Of a stretch of 64,000 bases of DNA, positions 24,569 through 35,998 are shown piece after piece; the first letter of the stretch is position 1; every line of letters starts with the position of its first letter. This DNA comes from Cylicocyclus nassatus (taxonomy: Eukaryota; Nematoda; Chromadorea; Rhabditida; Strongylidae). The stretch covers positions 49,664,461 to 49,728,460 of the forward strand of contig CATQJL010000001.1 in the NCBI GenBank assembly GCA_958299035.1. Reading direction: 5' to 3'. Below the pieces are notes generated by a model. It saw nothing but the letters and a program-made list of their open reading frames with translations. It ran no database searches and was not told the DNA's origin. A program made the translations under genes and the position numbers.

Positions 24569-25294
24569 GGGCCGTATCATTCATACCCTCGCTGGGGAAG
24601 GGAATCGCAGCTTAGAAGAAAGCTTCAAATCCTGAAGCTCCAGATATCTGGATTTCACTTGTCTACCTATCCTAAGTATTTCTGCCATCCTTCACTATAT
24701 ACCTATTGAACAAGCAAGAAGCTGTACAACCCGCATTTTCCAGCTTTTTGTATGAACCCTGATGATCCCCGGTGGCAGACCATCTTTTCTTTGAAGTCAT
24801 TTTTCTTTCTTCGAAGTCAACAAAAACCTTCCAAAGTTGTATTCTTCGTCCAACCCAACAGTGCTAAGCATGTTGCTGATAAGACAAATAAATTTTCGAG
24901 ACAGAATTTTTTCGATAAACCCCAACTTTCGACTTGTGGTTCATCGCAATTTCCATGATTACAACATATCATTTGTTCCTATCAGAAACATGCTTAGCAC
25001 GGTTTGGTTAGATAATCTGTGAAACTTTGGCACATTTTCATTGAATCTGAAGAAGGAAAAATGACCTTGAAGAGAAGACGGTTGGGCGCTGGGGATCATC
25101 GGGGGATTTTATGAAAATCTGGAAAATGCGAATTCTACAGCCTCTCGCTCCTGTTCAGTCTTTCATAGTGAAGGATAGTAGGAATACTTACGGACAGATA
25201 GACAAAGTGAAATGCAGATATCTGAAGCTTCAGGATTTGAAGGTTTTCTTTTGAGCTGCGAACTCCCCGGCGGGGATGTTGATGCATATGGCCG
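24569..25294. mobile_element. Fold-back element, GGGGAT/GGCCG family, about 725 bp
   Basis: The arms are mirrored: GGCCGTATCATTCATACC / GATGTTGATGCATATGGCC, CTGAAGCTCCAGATATCTG / CAGATATCTGAAGCTTCAG, TATCCTTCACTATG-type blocks, GATGATCCCCGG / GGGGATCATCGG, and TGCTAAGCATGTT / AACATGCTTAGCA. The same arm sequence recurs at 25.8 kb and as a half-copy at 29.15 kb. Non-coding. Confidence 0.65.
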
Positions 25295-25792
25295 CAAGAG
25301 GAGGAAAAGCCGGTCGATGTTCTGTGAGGTTTGGCCTGTTAGACTTTTGATTTGTTAACATCACAGCGGAGATGCCGGAATAATTTATTGCATGCACTTT
25401 GCTTACTTTGATCACCTGTCATGAGCTCTTCAAAAGTTCAGCATCAAAGATTTGAAAATCTGCCATACTTGGTCATGGTAAAAACCGAGGGTTTGTAATT
25501 TCGACGATTATCTTGTTGACGGCGAGGGAAGAACTCAAATGCAGTAATTACTGAAAAGAGGAATAAAAACTGTATCGATGAGTCTTGAAATCTTTATTCA
25601 TCTTCATTCCACGTGTTTTTATGACAGTCGAAGAAAAGGAAAAGACGGAACGATCTAATATATCTAACAATAAGATAGGGGTTTCAGGCCAAGTGCGGTA
25701 TATATAACTTTTTGGATTGGCTGGACTAAACTCTGACTTGCCTTGTCAGAGAAAATTTTAGATTCCAGCTGCATGGCTGAATTGACTTAGGG
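25295..25792. other. Intergenic spacer
   Basis: No gene or repeat end recognised. Confidence 0.35.
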
Positions 25793-26398
25793 CCGCATGC
25801 ACTAACATCCCCGCGGGGAGGGGATCGCAGCTTAAAAGAAAGCTTTATATTTCAAAACTCCAGATACCTGGATTTCACGTTGTGTACCTATCCGTAAGTA
25901 TTCCTACTACCCTTCACTATGAACAGAACCGCATTTTTCAGCTTTTGTATGATCCCTGATGATCCCCGGCGCTTTTCTTTAAAGTCATTTTTCTTTCTCC
26001 GAAGTTAACGAATAACCTACAAAGTTGTGCAGATTATCTAACCCGACAATGCTAAGCATGTTGCTGATAAGAACAAGTGATGTTTTGAAGTCATGAAATT
26101 TTCGATGATCCATAGGCCGAAATTTGAGGTTTACCGAAAAATTCGACTTTTCAAAAACCCATTTGTTCTCATCAGCAACGTGCTTAACACTGTTGTGTTA
26201 GATGTTCAGTATAACTTTGAAAGGTTTTCGTTAACTTCGGAGAAAGAAAAATAACTTTAAAGAAAAGCGCCGGGGATCATCAGGGATCATACAAAAGTTG
26301 GAAAATGCGGTTCGTACAGCTTCTCGTTCCTGTTCAACATGTTCATAGGGAAGGGTAGTAGGAAGGTAGGTACATAACATGAAATTCAGGTATCTGGA

Positions 26399-26782
26399 AT
26401 GGGTGTATGTCAAGAGGCGCGATTTTTATTGCGAGATGGACACCAAATAGGCATAATAAGTGTTTTACGACTTTCTAAAAGTATTCAGGTTTTGAAAAGA
26501 GATGTATCAGATTGTTGCATGGGTTGCTCAACTTTAATATCTTGGAATCGGTTTGAAACAGCAACTTTGAAGGTCAAAAACCCATGAAAATGCAGTCGAG
26601 AACAAATTCGTTAATATTCCGGTCCATATTCCAGCAAAAGCCGCCAAACTCAGCAATTAGTAGTTTCAGACAGATAGTAAGCTAATGCACTTTATCTGAT
26701 ACTTTTTGAGGACTTGCATGACACTAAACGGGAGTTTTAAGCTAGTGACAGCCGGAGAAATCGCGCCTCTTGACCGTCTCCC
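26399..26782. mobile_element. MITE family with TCAAGAGGCGCGAT ends, copy 2, nested
   Basis: It sits inside the right arm of the fold-back element above, flanked by ATCTGGA at 26392-26398 and 26783-26789. Left end GGGTGTATGTCAAGAGGCGC, right end GCGCCTCTTGACCGTCTCCC. The interior aligns with the copies at 23.8 and 63.2 kb. Confidence 0.7.
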
Positions 26783-26815
26783 ATCTGGAGTTTCGAAATA
26801 TTAAGCTTTCTTTTA

Positions 26816-27284
26816 CAGGCAGCGCCCACCCAGAATTTGGCCCCCCATGTTTTCGTCATTCTAGGGCCTTTCCGTGGCCCTGATTACAGTTCCGAGCTTC
26901 AAACTCTCTAAAATTCACAAAAAACCCGGTTCTTGGGGACCCAATTTTGAGGGCGTGGACGAGTTTCGAATTGCTCGTCCCCGTCGGCAAGCCGGCGGGA
27001 AGCAGCTGCAACTGCATGGGTGCAGTTGCATTGCAGTGTGTAGTGTGCAGCTTCTGCTCACTATCTTGTCAATACGTGTCGAGAGGCACGTATTGACAAG
27101 GTAGTGAGCAGTCCCTGATGGGCGAAGTCTGATATCAGACTCCGCCCAGTCAGGGACTTTCAGGCTCCTTATCTCCATTCAGAGACAACGTTAGAAGACC
27201 GGACCAATGCAGATGCCCCTTTTCTGGGGCCTACATTCAGGATCGAAACTAATCGGAGGGGTTAGGCTTAGTCTGGACACTGCC
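26816..27284. mobile_element. AGGCAGTG-ended element with stacked hairpins, nested
   Basis: The ends are CAGGCAGCGCCC and GGACACTGCCT, related to the ends of the elements at 27.35 and 42.8 kb. Inside are two perfect hairpins side by side: CTTGTCAATACGTG / CACGTATTGACAAG (27,065-27,102) and GTCCCTGA...TCAGGGAC with GGGCG.AGTCTGATATCAGACT between them (27,112-27,158). Confidence 0.55.
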
Positions 27285-27344
27285 TTTAAGCTGCGATCCC
27301 CTCCCCAGCGGGGAGGTTAGTGCATCGGCCCTTAAAGGCAGTGG

Positions 27345-27755
27345 CTCTGCAAAATCGAACATCTCGAATTCTTATATGGAAGGTTGCTTGTACCCCAAGC
27401 ACGAGAACGAAGCAGCTCTGAGCACACAACGTGCAACCCCTGCCTAAGAAATTGCCGCAAAACTCGTGCGCGCAAGCCATTCTTACTCGCACCTGGACGA
27501 GCTTACAATCCCTCACGCCGTCAGAGGCGGCATGCCGCAATGCTATAAACATGAGGGTCCCACAACGACTCTGCCTCTCTAATTTTGGCAGGAAACGTTA
27601 CACTCGTCCAAATCCGAAATGAGGTGGTTTGAGAAATGCTGGTTTTCGCCATTTTCGCGCTCTAAGAAGGGTATTGCCGGAATCAGCGCGTCAAGCTACC
27701 CCAGATAAGCAAAAAACCCAAAGGTCGAGGATTTGCCGAGCCACTGCCTTTAAGT
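27345..27755. mobile_element. AAAGGCAGTG-ended element, about 410 bp
   Basis: The left end is TTAAAGGCAGTGGCTCTGC and the right end GAGCCACTGCCTTTAAG. It lies directly next to the terminus of the fold-back element to its left. No coding motif. Confidence 0.55.
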
Positions 27756-29480
27756 GTTTTGTTCAATCTGCTTCAATAGTAAACGTAGCGCCGCGGAAGC
27801 GGCTAACTCAACAGCAGTCACATGTGGAATAACATCATTTATTATAAGAACCAGCAATACTGTAACATGGAATGATTTATTGGCAAGGAACAAGGACGAT
27901 CACAGAGGTCTGAGGAAGTCGAATAGGTGACGCAGGTGGTTCGGTGTGAAGGCGGCATCAGCCGCTTGGTAGCTGGACAGCAGAGGCTTGGCACTGGAAT
28001 TCCCCCTTACGTTCACCGTGGCGGCTTATGTATCATACTGCAGAATGCGTGTCATCCTCATATCTGCAACAATTGTTACAACAACAGTTATTCACATAAC
28101 ATACTTATCCTTTATCTGTGCCTTATATCTTGCTCTCACAACACAGCTTTATCGTTTGCATTCCTATGCGCGTACGCTTACACAACTGCTAATCATGTGC
28201 TGCTACCACTCGATTTGTAGCTATGTGTATGAGCGAAATATTGTTCCTGAGTTCGACACGTGACTGATTTGCGTAATCTTATGTATACTTGCTGGCAGCG
28301 GCCTATAGCGGTGTTTGTGGAAAAGACGATCATCACCCAACGAGCACATATCGTTGAATTTGTTAGAAATTGATTTACTGAAGTTCTTTTGCGAGACGGT
28401 ATGTTGCAGGCAGCAAATCAATCGAGACGACAGTCACTGATCATTACAGTCGATATCGGTCATCATCCAGAATGTGAGCAAAAGAGCACCTACAAATAGC
28501 CAGGATACTACTGATGTTTTTATTTCTTTATTCAATAACTTTCATTTTTTGAGTAGCAGATTAAAATTTCGTCAGCTTGTCTTATACAAAAGCGGGAACA
28601 ACTAATCGCATCACACGCAAGATTCAGATAAACTAGCAAGGGAAGACCACTTTGTTGAATATACAAAAGTGGGAACAACTAATCGCATCACACGCAAGAT
28701 TCAGTGTAGACTAGCAATGAAAGACCATTTTGTCGAACAATAAGTGATTCAAAGAGAGATAGGGTTCAGTGCTATGAACACAACTCCAATTTAAATGCAT
28801 GCAAAGCGTCTTTGCTTGACTAATATTTGGTTGCCACCTAAGTTCTGCAACTTCATAACTTTTCTCTTCGCAAACGTAGTGCATCCGGTTTTGATATATG
28901 CAGATTACAAACACTTACAACATGCGCACATTTATAGTGTGCTGTGTGTGCGCAAATGTGCGCACGTTTGATTTTTGGCAGAAGGAGGAAATGCGAGCAT
29001 TTCCTGAAAGCTGCTTAAACTCGAAACTTTATTGGGCTAGAATAGTAATGGCCGTTCGCAGCCTAAATTGAACAATTGATCCGAAACTGTACATAGACTG
29101 TTAGGGTCATCTACAGCTGTCTATGTACAGTTTCGGCTTATACAATTGATGCAGAGCCGCATGCATCAACCCCGCTGGTGGGGAATGCAGGTCAGAAAAG
29201 ACTCATGTCTTCACATTCTGGTTCCACGAGGGTTAACATCCGTACAAGGATTTTTACTAAAGTTTACTACAAACCTAATGAATAGGAGCGAGAAATTGTA
29301 TATAATCCTCTGATGATCCCAGCGGCCAGCCGTCTTTTCTTCAAGGACAACTTTATTGCTTCAAAGCTAACAAAAACCCCTCAAAACTATACTGAGGTGT
29401 GCTAGTCATCTGATTCAATAGTGCTGAGCATGCTTATTTAGATACCTACATGTTACGCTTTTGCGTAATTGCGGACCCCA
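27756..29480. other. Intergenic; 2x tandem repeat, hairpin and half fold-back
   Basis: 28,585-28,745 is a tandem duplication of a unit of about 83 bp containing GGGAACAACTAATCGCATCA. 29,083-29,134 is a hairpin (CCGAAACTGTACATAGAC / GTCTATGTACAGTTTCGG). 29,150-29,460 resembles one arm of the 24.6-kb fold-back family (GCCGCATGCATCAACCCCGC, CTGATGATCCCAGCGG). A 97-codon open frame at 27927-28220 has no motif and is not called. Confidence 0.45.
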
Positions 29481-29499
29481 GCACAAAAGTTTCCAGTTC

Positions 29500-31840
29500 C
29501 CTGTCCCTCGCTTCGGACATTCACGACCTTCTTAGTTGACTCGATGGCTGCGTCCACGAGTTCCAGGGGGCGAAAATCCAACTGATTTCTCAGTTGATCC
29601 TACGTTCCACAAACATGTCTGCCCATCTCGCCAGGCGTTCTTCTTCGGAGACGTTTTACTTCGCAAGGAATCTACTAGAATGTTCTCAATGTCCATCTAC
29701 CGTCTGTTCTTCTCATGATGTGACCGGTCCATCGGTGCTTCGCTTTCGCAACGTATTCAGCTGGATCACAAAGACGGGACATTCTTCTCAAATACGTGCT
29801 GCGAATTCTGACAAGATGTGTTTGTATCAGATCATTTTCAGAAGAATGCGCTCAAGCACTCTGTAAAGTTCCGTAGAGATTCGCGTGGCCGTAGTATCGG
29901 CCCAGATCTCAGCTGCATAGCAAAGTGCCGGGAGAACGGTTGAGTCGAACAGGTGGGCACGAAGTTCGAGTTTGTTGAGTGGCCGGTGGCTTCCTTCAGA
30001 AACCCGAAGGCGACTCAGACTGCTTTTCTTCTCCTGCTAGGTTGCTCTCCAAGTCGTTCTTCACGTTCATTGAACGTCAGAGGACGCAAGAAGAAGTCTC
30101 CGCCATGAGGGTGTCTTCCAATTCCATTTCTGCATCTTTACAAAGGGCGTTCTTCATGAACTGAGTCTTCTTCCAATTCATTCGCAGTCCAATCTTCTTT
30201 TTTAGTAAATTTCCGATGAAGATTAGAACGAGAGGCAGTGGTCCTCGTCAAACTTCGATGACCTTCGAAACTGTCTGGATGTGGTCCATGTAGTTCCATG
30301 CAGCTGAATCTGCGAGATACAGCTCGTTCTTAGGACTGAGCTTCGTCCAATATTCACAGTGGTCCCTTCGGAATTCTTTGGACTTCGCCTTTTTTCGTTG
30401 ATTTCAGTATCTTGGCTTGCCTGTACTTCCTGAGGTCCTCCTGCGAAACTGTTCCGCAGCTGGCAATGGCTATTAGTCGCTTGAGATGAGTGGCATCGGA
30501 TCCTGCATCAAGGATCCTCTTCGTTCAAATAATTTCTTGGTGGATTTCGAGATGCGTTGTAGTTCTTCTCGAAGGTAAGGGACCTGTAATTTCTGCATTT
30601 TCTGCGATTCCTGTGATTGCTGCGGGTCTCGTAACAACGTATATTGCAAAAAAATGTATACTGAAATTCGCAAAGCGCTCCGTAGTGCGGCACATCGGAA
30701 GTTGAGGAATCACGAAAATTGCAGGAATTACAGGATTCGCAGAACCTCCTGGAATAGTATAGCCAGTCCCTAACTGGGGCGCACTCTCCGCAGGCAATCC
30801 TTTCAGAAACCGGTCGTAGTTGTATGTTGGGTCCTCCCGATGGGCTTCATATAAGCTTTCCAGCATGTTACCGTCATAAACGACATTCTTCCTTCTTGCG
30901 GTACTATGGCAGACCTTCTTTTCCAGCTTCGACTAAATCATTCGCTCGAAGGAGGCGGTGATCGGAGCTACTACAGAAGGATGGAACTACTGAGACATTG
31001 AGCAAGCTCCACCTTCGGTTGGTGAGAAGACCTTCGCGTGAGTCGTTTCGTTGGGAGATTCCCATGTCCACCGGCGATGTTCTCTCCTCATGAAATGGCC
31101 CATGAAGAAGTGTCATGCGGCGGAGAGAAGCCCAACAAGACGGTTACTTTCGTTCCGGAGCCCATATCCAAACTTCCCGACCGTAAATCCCTCTTCTACT
31201 GGCATCCCAATTTCGCGTTGAAGTCGCCACCAACAAATTTGTAGAAGACTTCTTGCAAACGACCTCATCTACGTTTTGTAAAAAAATCCAGTTCTGAATA
31301 TCAGCTGCTGCTGTTGGCGAGCACTCTTAATGATGCTATGGTTTTCTGACGTGGAGGTCGTAGTCCTAGGATGGCTAATCGAGGTGATGGGACCTCATGC
31401 AAATCGGCAAGATGGACGATAGGTGGATTGACGACAAAGCCACCGCCTCCACGTTTCGTGACAGAACCCTCTCACCGCAATGATGGGTGTCCCATCACTC
31501 ATCTGTTGCAGGTCCTTCTTCCTGGACTTCGTTTCTTGCAGGGCGATACGTAGTACTTGATGTGCTCTGCAGTTTTGAGAAGAGCGTGATGATCGGCGAT
31601 TGTGACTTTCCTGCGTTGTGGGTGCACAGCATGAGGCAGTCCATGACGTGTCGTCCGTGCAGATATGTTTTTGTACAATCCACAGGGCGCCCTGAGGATC
31701 TCGACATCGTCTACAACCCGGCGCCGTGGGACCAGAGGTTCAAAATTTGTTTCTCTTCCTCTTGCTGGTAGAATGATAAAGCAAGAGCAGGCTACAACAG
31801 CAGACTCACTAGGCCTATTCTTAATCCCCCACAACACAAC
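29500..31840 (-). mobile_element. RTE-type non-LTR retrotransposon remnant (endonuclease and reverse transcriptase)
   Basis: Read on the minus strand, fragments in several frames occur in the order expected for an RTE-clade protein. They are: an AP-endonuclease-like segment with GDFNAKLG (about 31,220); a VVPSFCSSSDHRLLRA segment (about 30,935-30,985), where SDH is the endonuclease signature; a segment with MNWKKTQFMKN and AEMELE (about 30,100-30,190); VLPALCYAAEIWAD (about 29,890-29,935); and DPAEYVAKAKHRW with GHIMRR (about 29,720-29,780). Stops and frame changes are frequent, and part of the catalytic reverse-transcriptase core is not readable, so the copy is dead. The family assignment rests on recognition of the C-terminal segment common in nematode RTE elements. 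Confidence 0.7.
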
Positions 31841-32560
31841 CGCTATCCCCGAGTGTGAAGCAGGTACCGCCTAGTGATCAGAAAACCAAACGGCGGCCGA
31901 TCTGGCCTGGCCCGCTCTTAACTGACATCCAGTTAAAGAAATGTCGAACTTCTTCTCAGCTTGAATTTCCTACCAGAGTATACACTCCGCTGTGCATTGC
32001 AGTTCGACGCCCAGGGCCAGCTCAACGCCACGATAAGGCGGCGGCCCAAAGTGGGAAGCCAGGAGAAGTTCAAGATGGATAGAGCAGAGCACGAAAAGAA
32101 ATTTTCGCTCGTTCCCAGGTTCGCCAGAATTTTTTGACAGTTTTTATGATGCCATCAAATTCCATATTTGACCCATCCAAATTTCGTACAACATCAACCG
32201 GCGAGCAGCTCAGGGGTCGTTCAATGTGCAGCTTTTTCTGTTCCTGATGGGAGGGTTTTGTTTTTCATTCGTAAAACTTTCACTGATGAACTCATCATAA
32301 ATGATTTATTCAAATGCATCCCATGACAAATGAAAAATCAAGATTCGATATTTCGAATCCGCAACAGGGCCCAGCACGAGATGGGCAAAAAGTTTTATTG
32401 AAGAAAAAACTTCAAAACAATTTATTCATGACAATAGCAAAGAAAAAACAAATGAGAACATACTAACTTCTCTGCAATGAGATCGATGAGATAAAAATCT
32501 GCATCGGCAGCTGGTGCGGGGTGGGGGAATGCCTACCATTCGTATGCTCCTAATTTATGA
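31841..32560. other. Intergenic spacer 3' of the RTE remnant
   Basis: No gene recognised. The first 250 bases may still be the RTE 5' end. Confidence 0.3.
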
Positions 32561-32800
32561 GACTTCTCACCCTCGAGTACTCGAGTTCCGCACATACTCC
32601 TCACATTCTCGCCTTCTCACTCACTCTCAACTCTAGTAATCCTACAAACATACTCCCAACACTCCACTCATTCATACTCACCCTCAAGTAATCTACTCTC
32701 TTATAGTACCTCTCACACTCACCCTCATCTTCAAATACTCCACTCCCACACCCGCTCTTGATTCTGCTCCTCTCACTCACTCACTTTCACCCTCAAAAAA
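32560..32800. repeat. CT-rich low-complexity tract (CTCAC/CCTCA)n
   Basis: A loose tandem array of CTCACACTCA, CTCACCCTCA and similar 10-12-nt units, followed by a hairpin at about 32,868-32,965 (GGAGTGACGGCGA / TCGCCGTCACTCC). Confidence 0.7.
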
Positions 32801-32998
32801 TCAAAACGCAAGCTAGTGCTTGCGCTTACATTTTTTGGACCTCATCGAAGACAACTGAGTGGCGCGCAACTTGCGCGGGAGTGACGGCGAAGAAGATCGC
32901 CGCCGCAACAGCAGCCAGCGCAGTGGCTGCCTTTGCAGCGGGGAGCTTCCTCGCCGTCACTCCCTCTGCAAATTGCGGCAGTTAGTCAGTAGCAGCAA

Positions 32999-33699
32999 CT
33001 CAGACACTGGGATCGGGCGAGCCGCGGCCTCAAAAGGCCTTTCCGGTCCGTCCGCGGCCTTAATCTGTGGGCGTGGCCGAAGTGCGGCCGAGCCGCGGAC
33101 CTTAATTCATGTAGTATCATTGCACCGGCCGAACCGCGGACTGAATATGGCTTACCGGCTCAGCCGCGGCCTTAATGATGGGGGTGGTGCATTGCAACGG
33201 CTAAGCCGCGGACCAAAATCCCTATGATGAAACTCCGGCCGAGCCGCGGCCCATGTCAGATAAAGTCCGCGGCTCGGCCGCTCCCAGTACCTGAGCATAA
33301 AGAATAATTGCGTGATGTACGACGCATGGTCAGGCTGCCCTCAGTGTCCATAGCCTTAGATGTCTTTCCAGTCTCCAAGGCGGGAACAAGATCAATACGT
33401 TGTACAACCTTGGATAACATACTGTGTTATCCAATCTCGAAGTCGGACCTGGTTTCCGAAGCCGCTATATCGGTGGCTTCAATTTTTGTCTTTTTTACAG
33501 CGTATATTTTGTGTGCCAATGAATAAAAAAACAATTCTACTGTATCCGAGCTAGAATGAACTAGACGGCCCGACAACCAGCTCCGGCTGAGCCGAGGCCC
33601 ACAATCGGCTGAGCCGCGGCCCATCTCTGGCCGGGCCGCGGACGCTGCGAAATTCCAGCCGGAAAAGGTCCGCGGCTCGGCCGCTCCCAGTGTCTGAGA
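32999..33699. repeat. Cluster of GGCCGAGCCGCGG motifs with inverted ends
   Basis: About twelve copies of a GGCYNAGCCGCGGMC motif are spaced 20-40 bp apart in both orientations, with a motif-free gap of about 290 bp in the middle. The left end CTCAGACACTGGGATCGG and the right ends CCGCTCCCAGTACCTGAG (33,278-33,295) and CCGCTCCCAGTGTCTGAG (33,681-33,698) are inverted, so two abutting MITE-like units are possible. The cluster lies 170 bp beyond the ERAL1 stop codon. Confidence 0.6.
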
Positions 33700-33870
33700 A
33701 TTCGCTTTTCCAATTACAGTAGCAAGTTGCTCGCAGTTAGTCATCTCTGGAACTTTTGCAAAGCAACCCGAAAGGGCAAAAATTGGATGGGGTAAGTGGG
33801 CAAAACGTGTTGCAAAGAACATCGTTTTTCCATAAAAGTTTGCATCAACTTATATACATAGATACTGTCA

Positions 33871-35947
33871 TCAATTCAAAAATTCAACAACTTTTCCATT
33901 GTGTTTGACAACGATGCGCACGAATAACTGTCGTGCGAACAGACTGTGCATGTGATCATTAACACGCTTTCCAATTTCTGTTATTCGGCGACCACCCTAC
34001 AAGCGACAGGAAATGTGGGATTAGATATGAATCTACAAATCACAAACCTTGCCAATGAGCAGCCGTCCAATGCGCTCTTTATTGCAACTGATTTCTACAA
34101 GGATTTGTAGCACCTGAACTCATATAAATTCGGAGTGGGAAAAAATAATCTTGACATACCTCGCCATCGACTTTCCATTCAGTTATCTTGGGTTTAAGCT
34201 GGTAAGCAACATTGGAAGGAGTGGTATCGAGAAGAGCAGCACGAACGGAATCAACACAAATTTGTTGTGGATTCTACAATTTGCCCTGGCTTGTGAAGAT
34301 GAAGTAAAAAGCTCATAAGCATTTGTATTCAGTGACAATTTGGTGGTAACTTTGCTTACCCTAGAAGTGACGGCCATTTCATCCATCCTCCAGTTTCTGT
34401 CGAAAGACAATTTCTTCAGATGCTCGCGCAACGGCTCAATACCCTCACCGGTCAGTGAAGATACTGAAAGTAGCTCTAATCAAATGAGAGATAGACCCAA
34501 GCAAAAAGAAAAACTACTTAAGCACTCACCGAAAAACACAGCATCAAAGTTGCTCCAACCTCGTATATTGATAAATAGTCGCTTTGTTTCAGCAAAACTC
34601 ACTTTGTGGGTGGGTTTGGCTATCAGTTTCCTGAAATAATGGATAACAAAGTACAGTATTTTCCTAGAAGGTCCACACCTGAATTGCTCCTGCCAGATTT
34701 CATCCTGAGACATTATCGCATCATCATGCAATGGTAAAGCACTTGACGCAGCTCCCAACCTACCAATCTGAAATAAACTTCGAAGAGGCATAGATAAAGA
34801 AAATTATGGATACAAAGTCAAAACACACGCACTGAAGTGTATCGCACATCAACACATATGCCCACAAGACATCTAATTTATTGAAATATTGTGACTCAAA
34901 TGGCTATTTTATTTCGGCCGTGCTCACCGTTGTTGCCGGCGTTCACCTCTCCATTGTTACCACGTAACCGCTGTTGGTAGCATAGTCATTGAAACTTTTA
35001 TGCCTTAGCTCCCAATGATCGGGCTTGATCTTTTGCATTCGTGGCCTAACGATAATGTTTGGCTTTTTGATACCTTCTTGATGAAGAGATTCACGCACCG
35101 GCGCGAATGGAAAAACTCGACGCATGATTATTCATTTACTCATTCATTCAGAGCAAAAAATCGGTAATAAAGGCAAAACGCTTGACGCAACAGTTTGCGG
35201 AATTTGCAAAATGATACCATACCATCTAGAAATAGTAAAACACGATGAAAGTAATGCAAAAACTCACCACTTTCACATCCGTCTTGATAGGTACTCCACC
35301 GACTCGCCCATTCGTAAGTATGCGAGTGAGTTCAAGCAAATCGCTACGTTGTGACACAAGATCGACTTTGTTGATCACAAGCGATGAAGGTATATGCGAA
35401 TGCCGATGAAGCAAATGCATTACGCGATGATGTATGTAATCTCCTGGAGCTGTGGCGTCCTGAAAGACAGTTTCAACACTTGAAACCAAACAACCGTATT
35501 ACTACCTGTACAACAAGAACGTGCTCAGCTCGCTGGAGCGCTGTTTCTGGACCGGTAAGGATGCTATCATCTTGGCTGCGACCCATGGTTGCTTTGACAT
35601 GCTGCAATCCTATAGTTCCTGGACTATCGCAAACTACGAGCTGTACGTTGTTTTCTGTGATTACCGCCTCGACATTCTGAAAGGATGTGCCATTAAAAAA
35701 ATGTATGAACAACAACTGGTTGTATAGCAGGTAGTGCATGACGTGAGTAAACAGAATTCGTCGCCGGTACCACCTTCTTGAGGATTCGAACGTTATTCGG
35801 AACAGAAACGTTGAGAACCACTACACTCACATGCGACATTACGGGATCGTTCAGACCGCGCACAAAGGCGCATGAAGGCGCACGAAGGCGCACAAAGGCG
35901 CACGAAGGCGCACAAAGGCGCACGAAGGCGCATGAAGGCGCATGAAG

Positions 35948-35998
<51 letters not shown>

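Larger units (their letters stand above)
25793..27343. mobile_element. Fold-back element of the 24.6-kb family, split by two nested elements
   Basis: The left terminus GGCCGCATGCACTAACATCC (25,793) is mirrored at 27,314-27,343 by GTTAGTGCATCGGCC. The left-arm order (CCCCGCGGGGAGG, GCAGCTTAAAAGAAAGC, CTCCAGATACCTGG, GATGATCCCCGGCGC) is found in reverse in the right arm. The right arm is interrupted twice: at ATCTGGA by the element 26,399-26,782, and after TTTCTTTTA by an AGGCAG-ended element at about 26,816-27,284. Confidence 0.6.
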
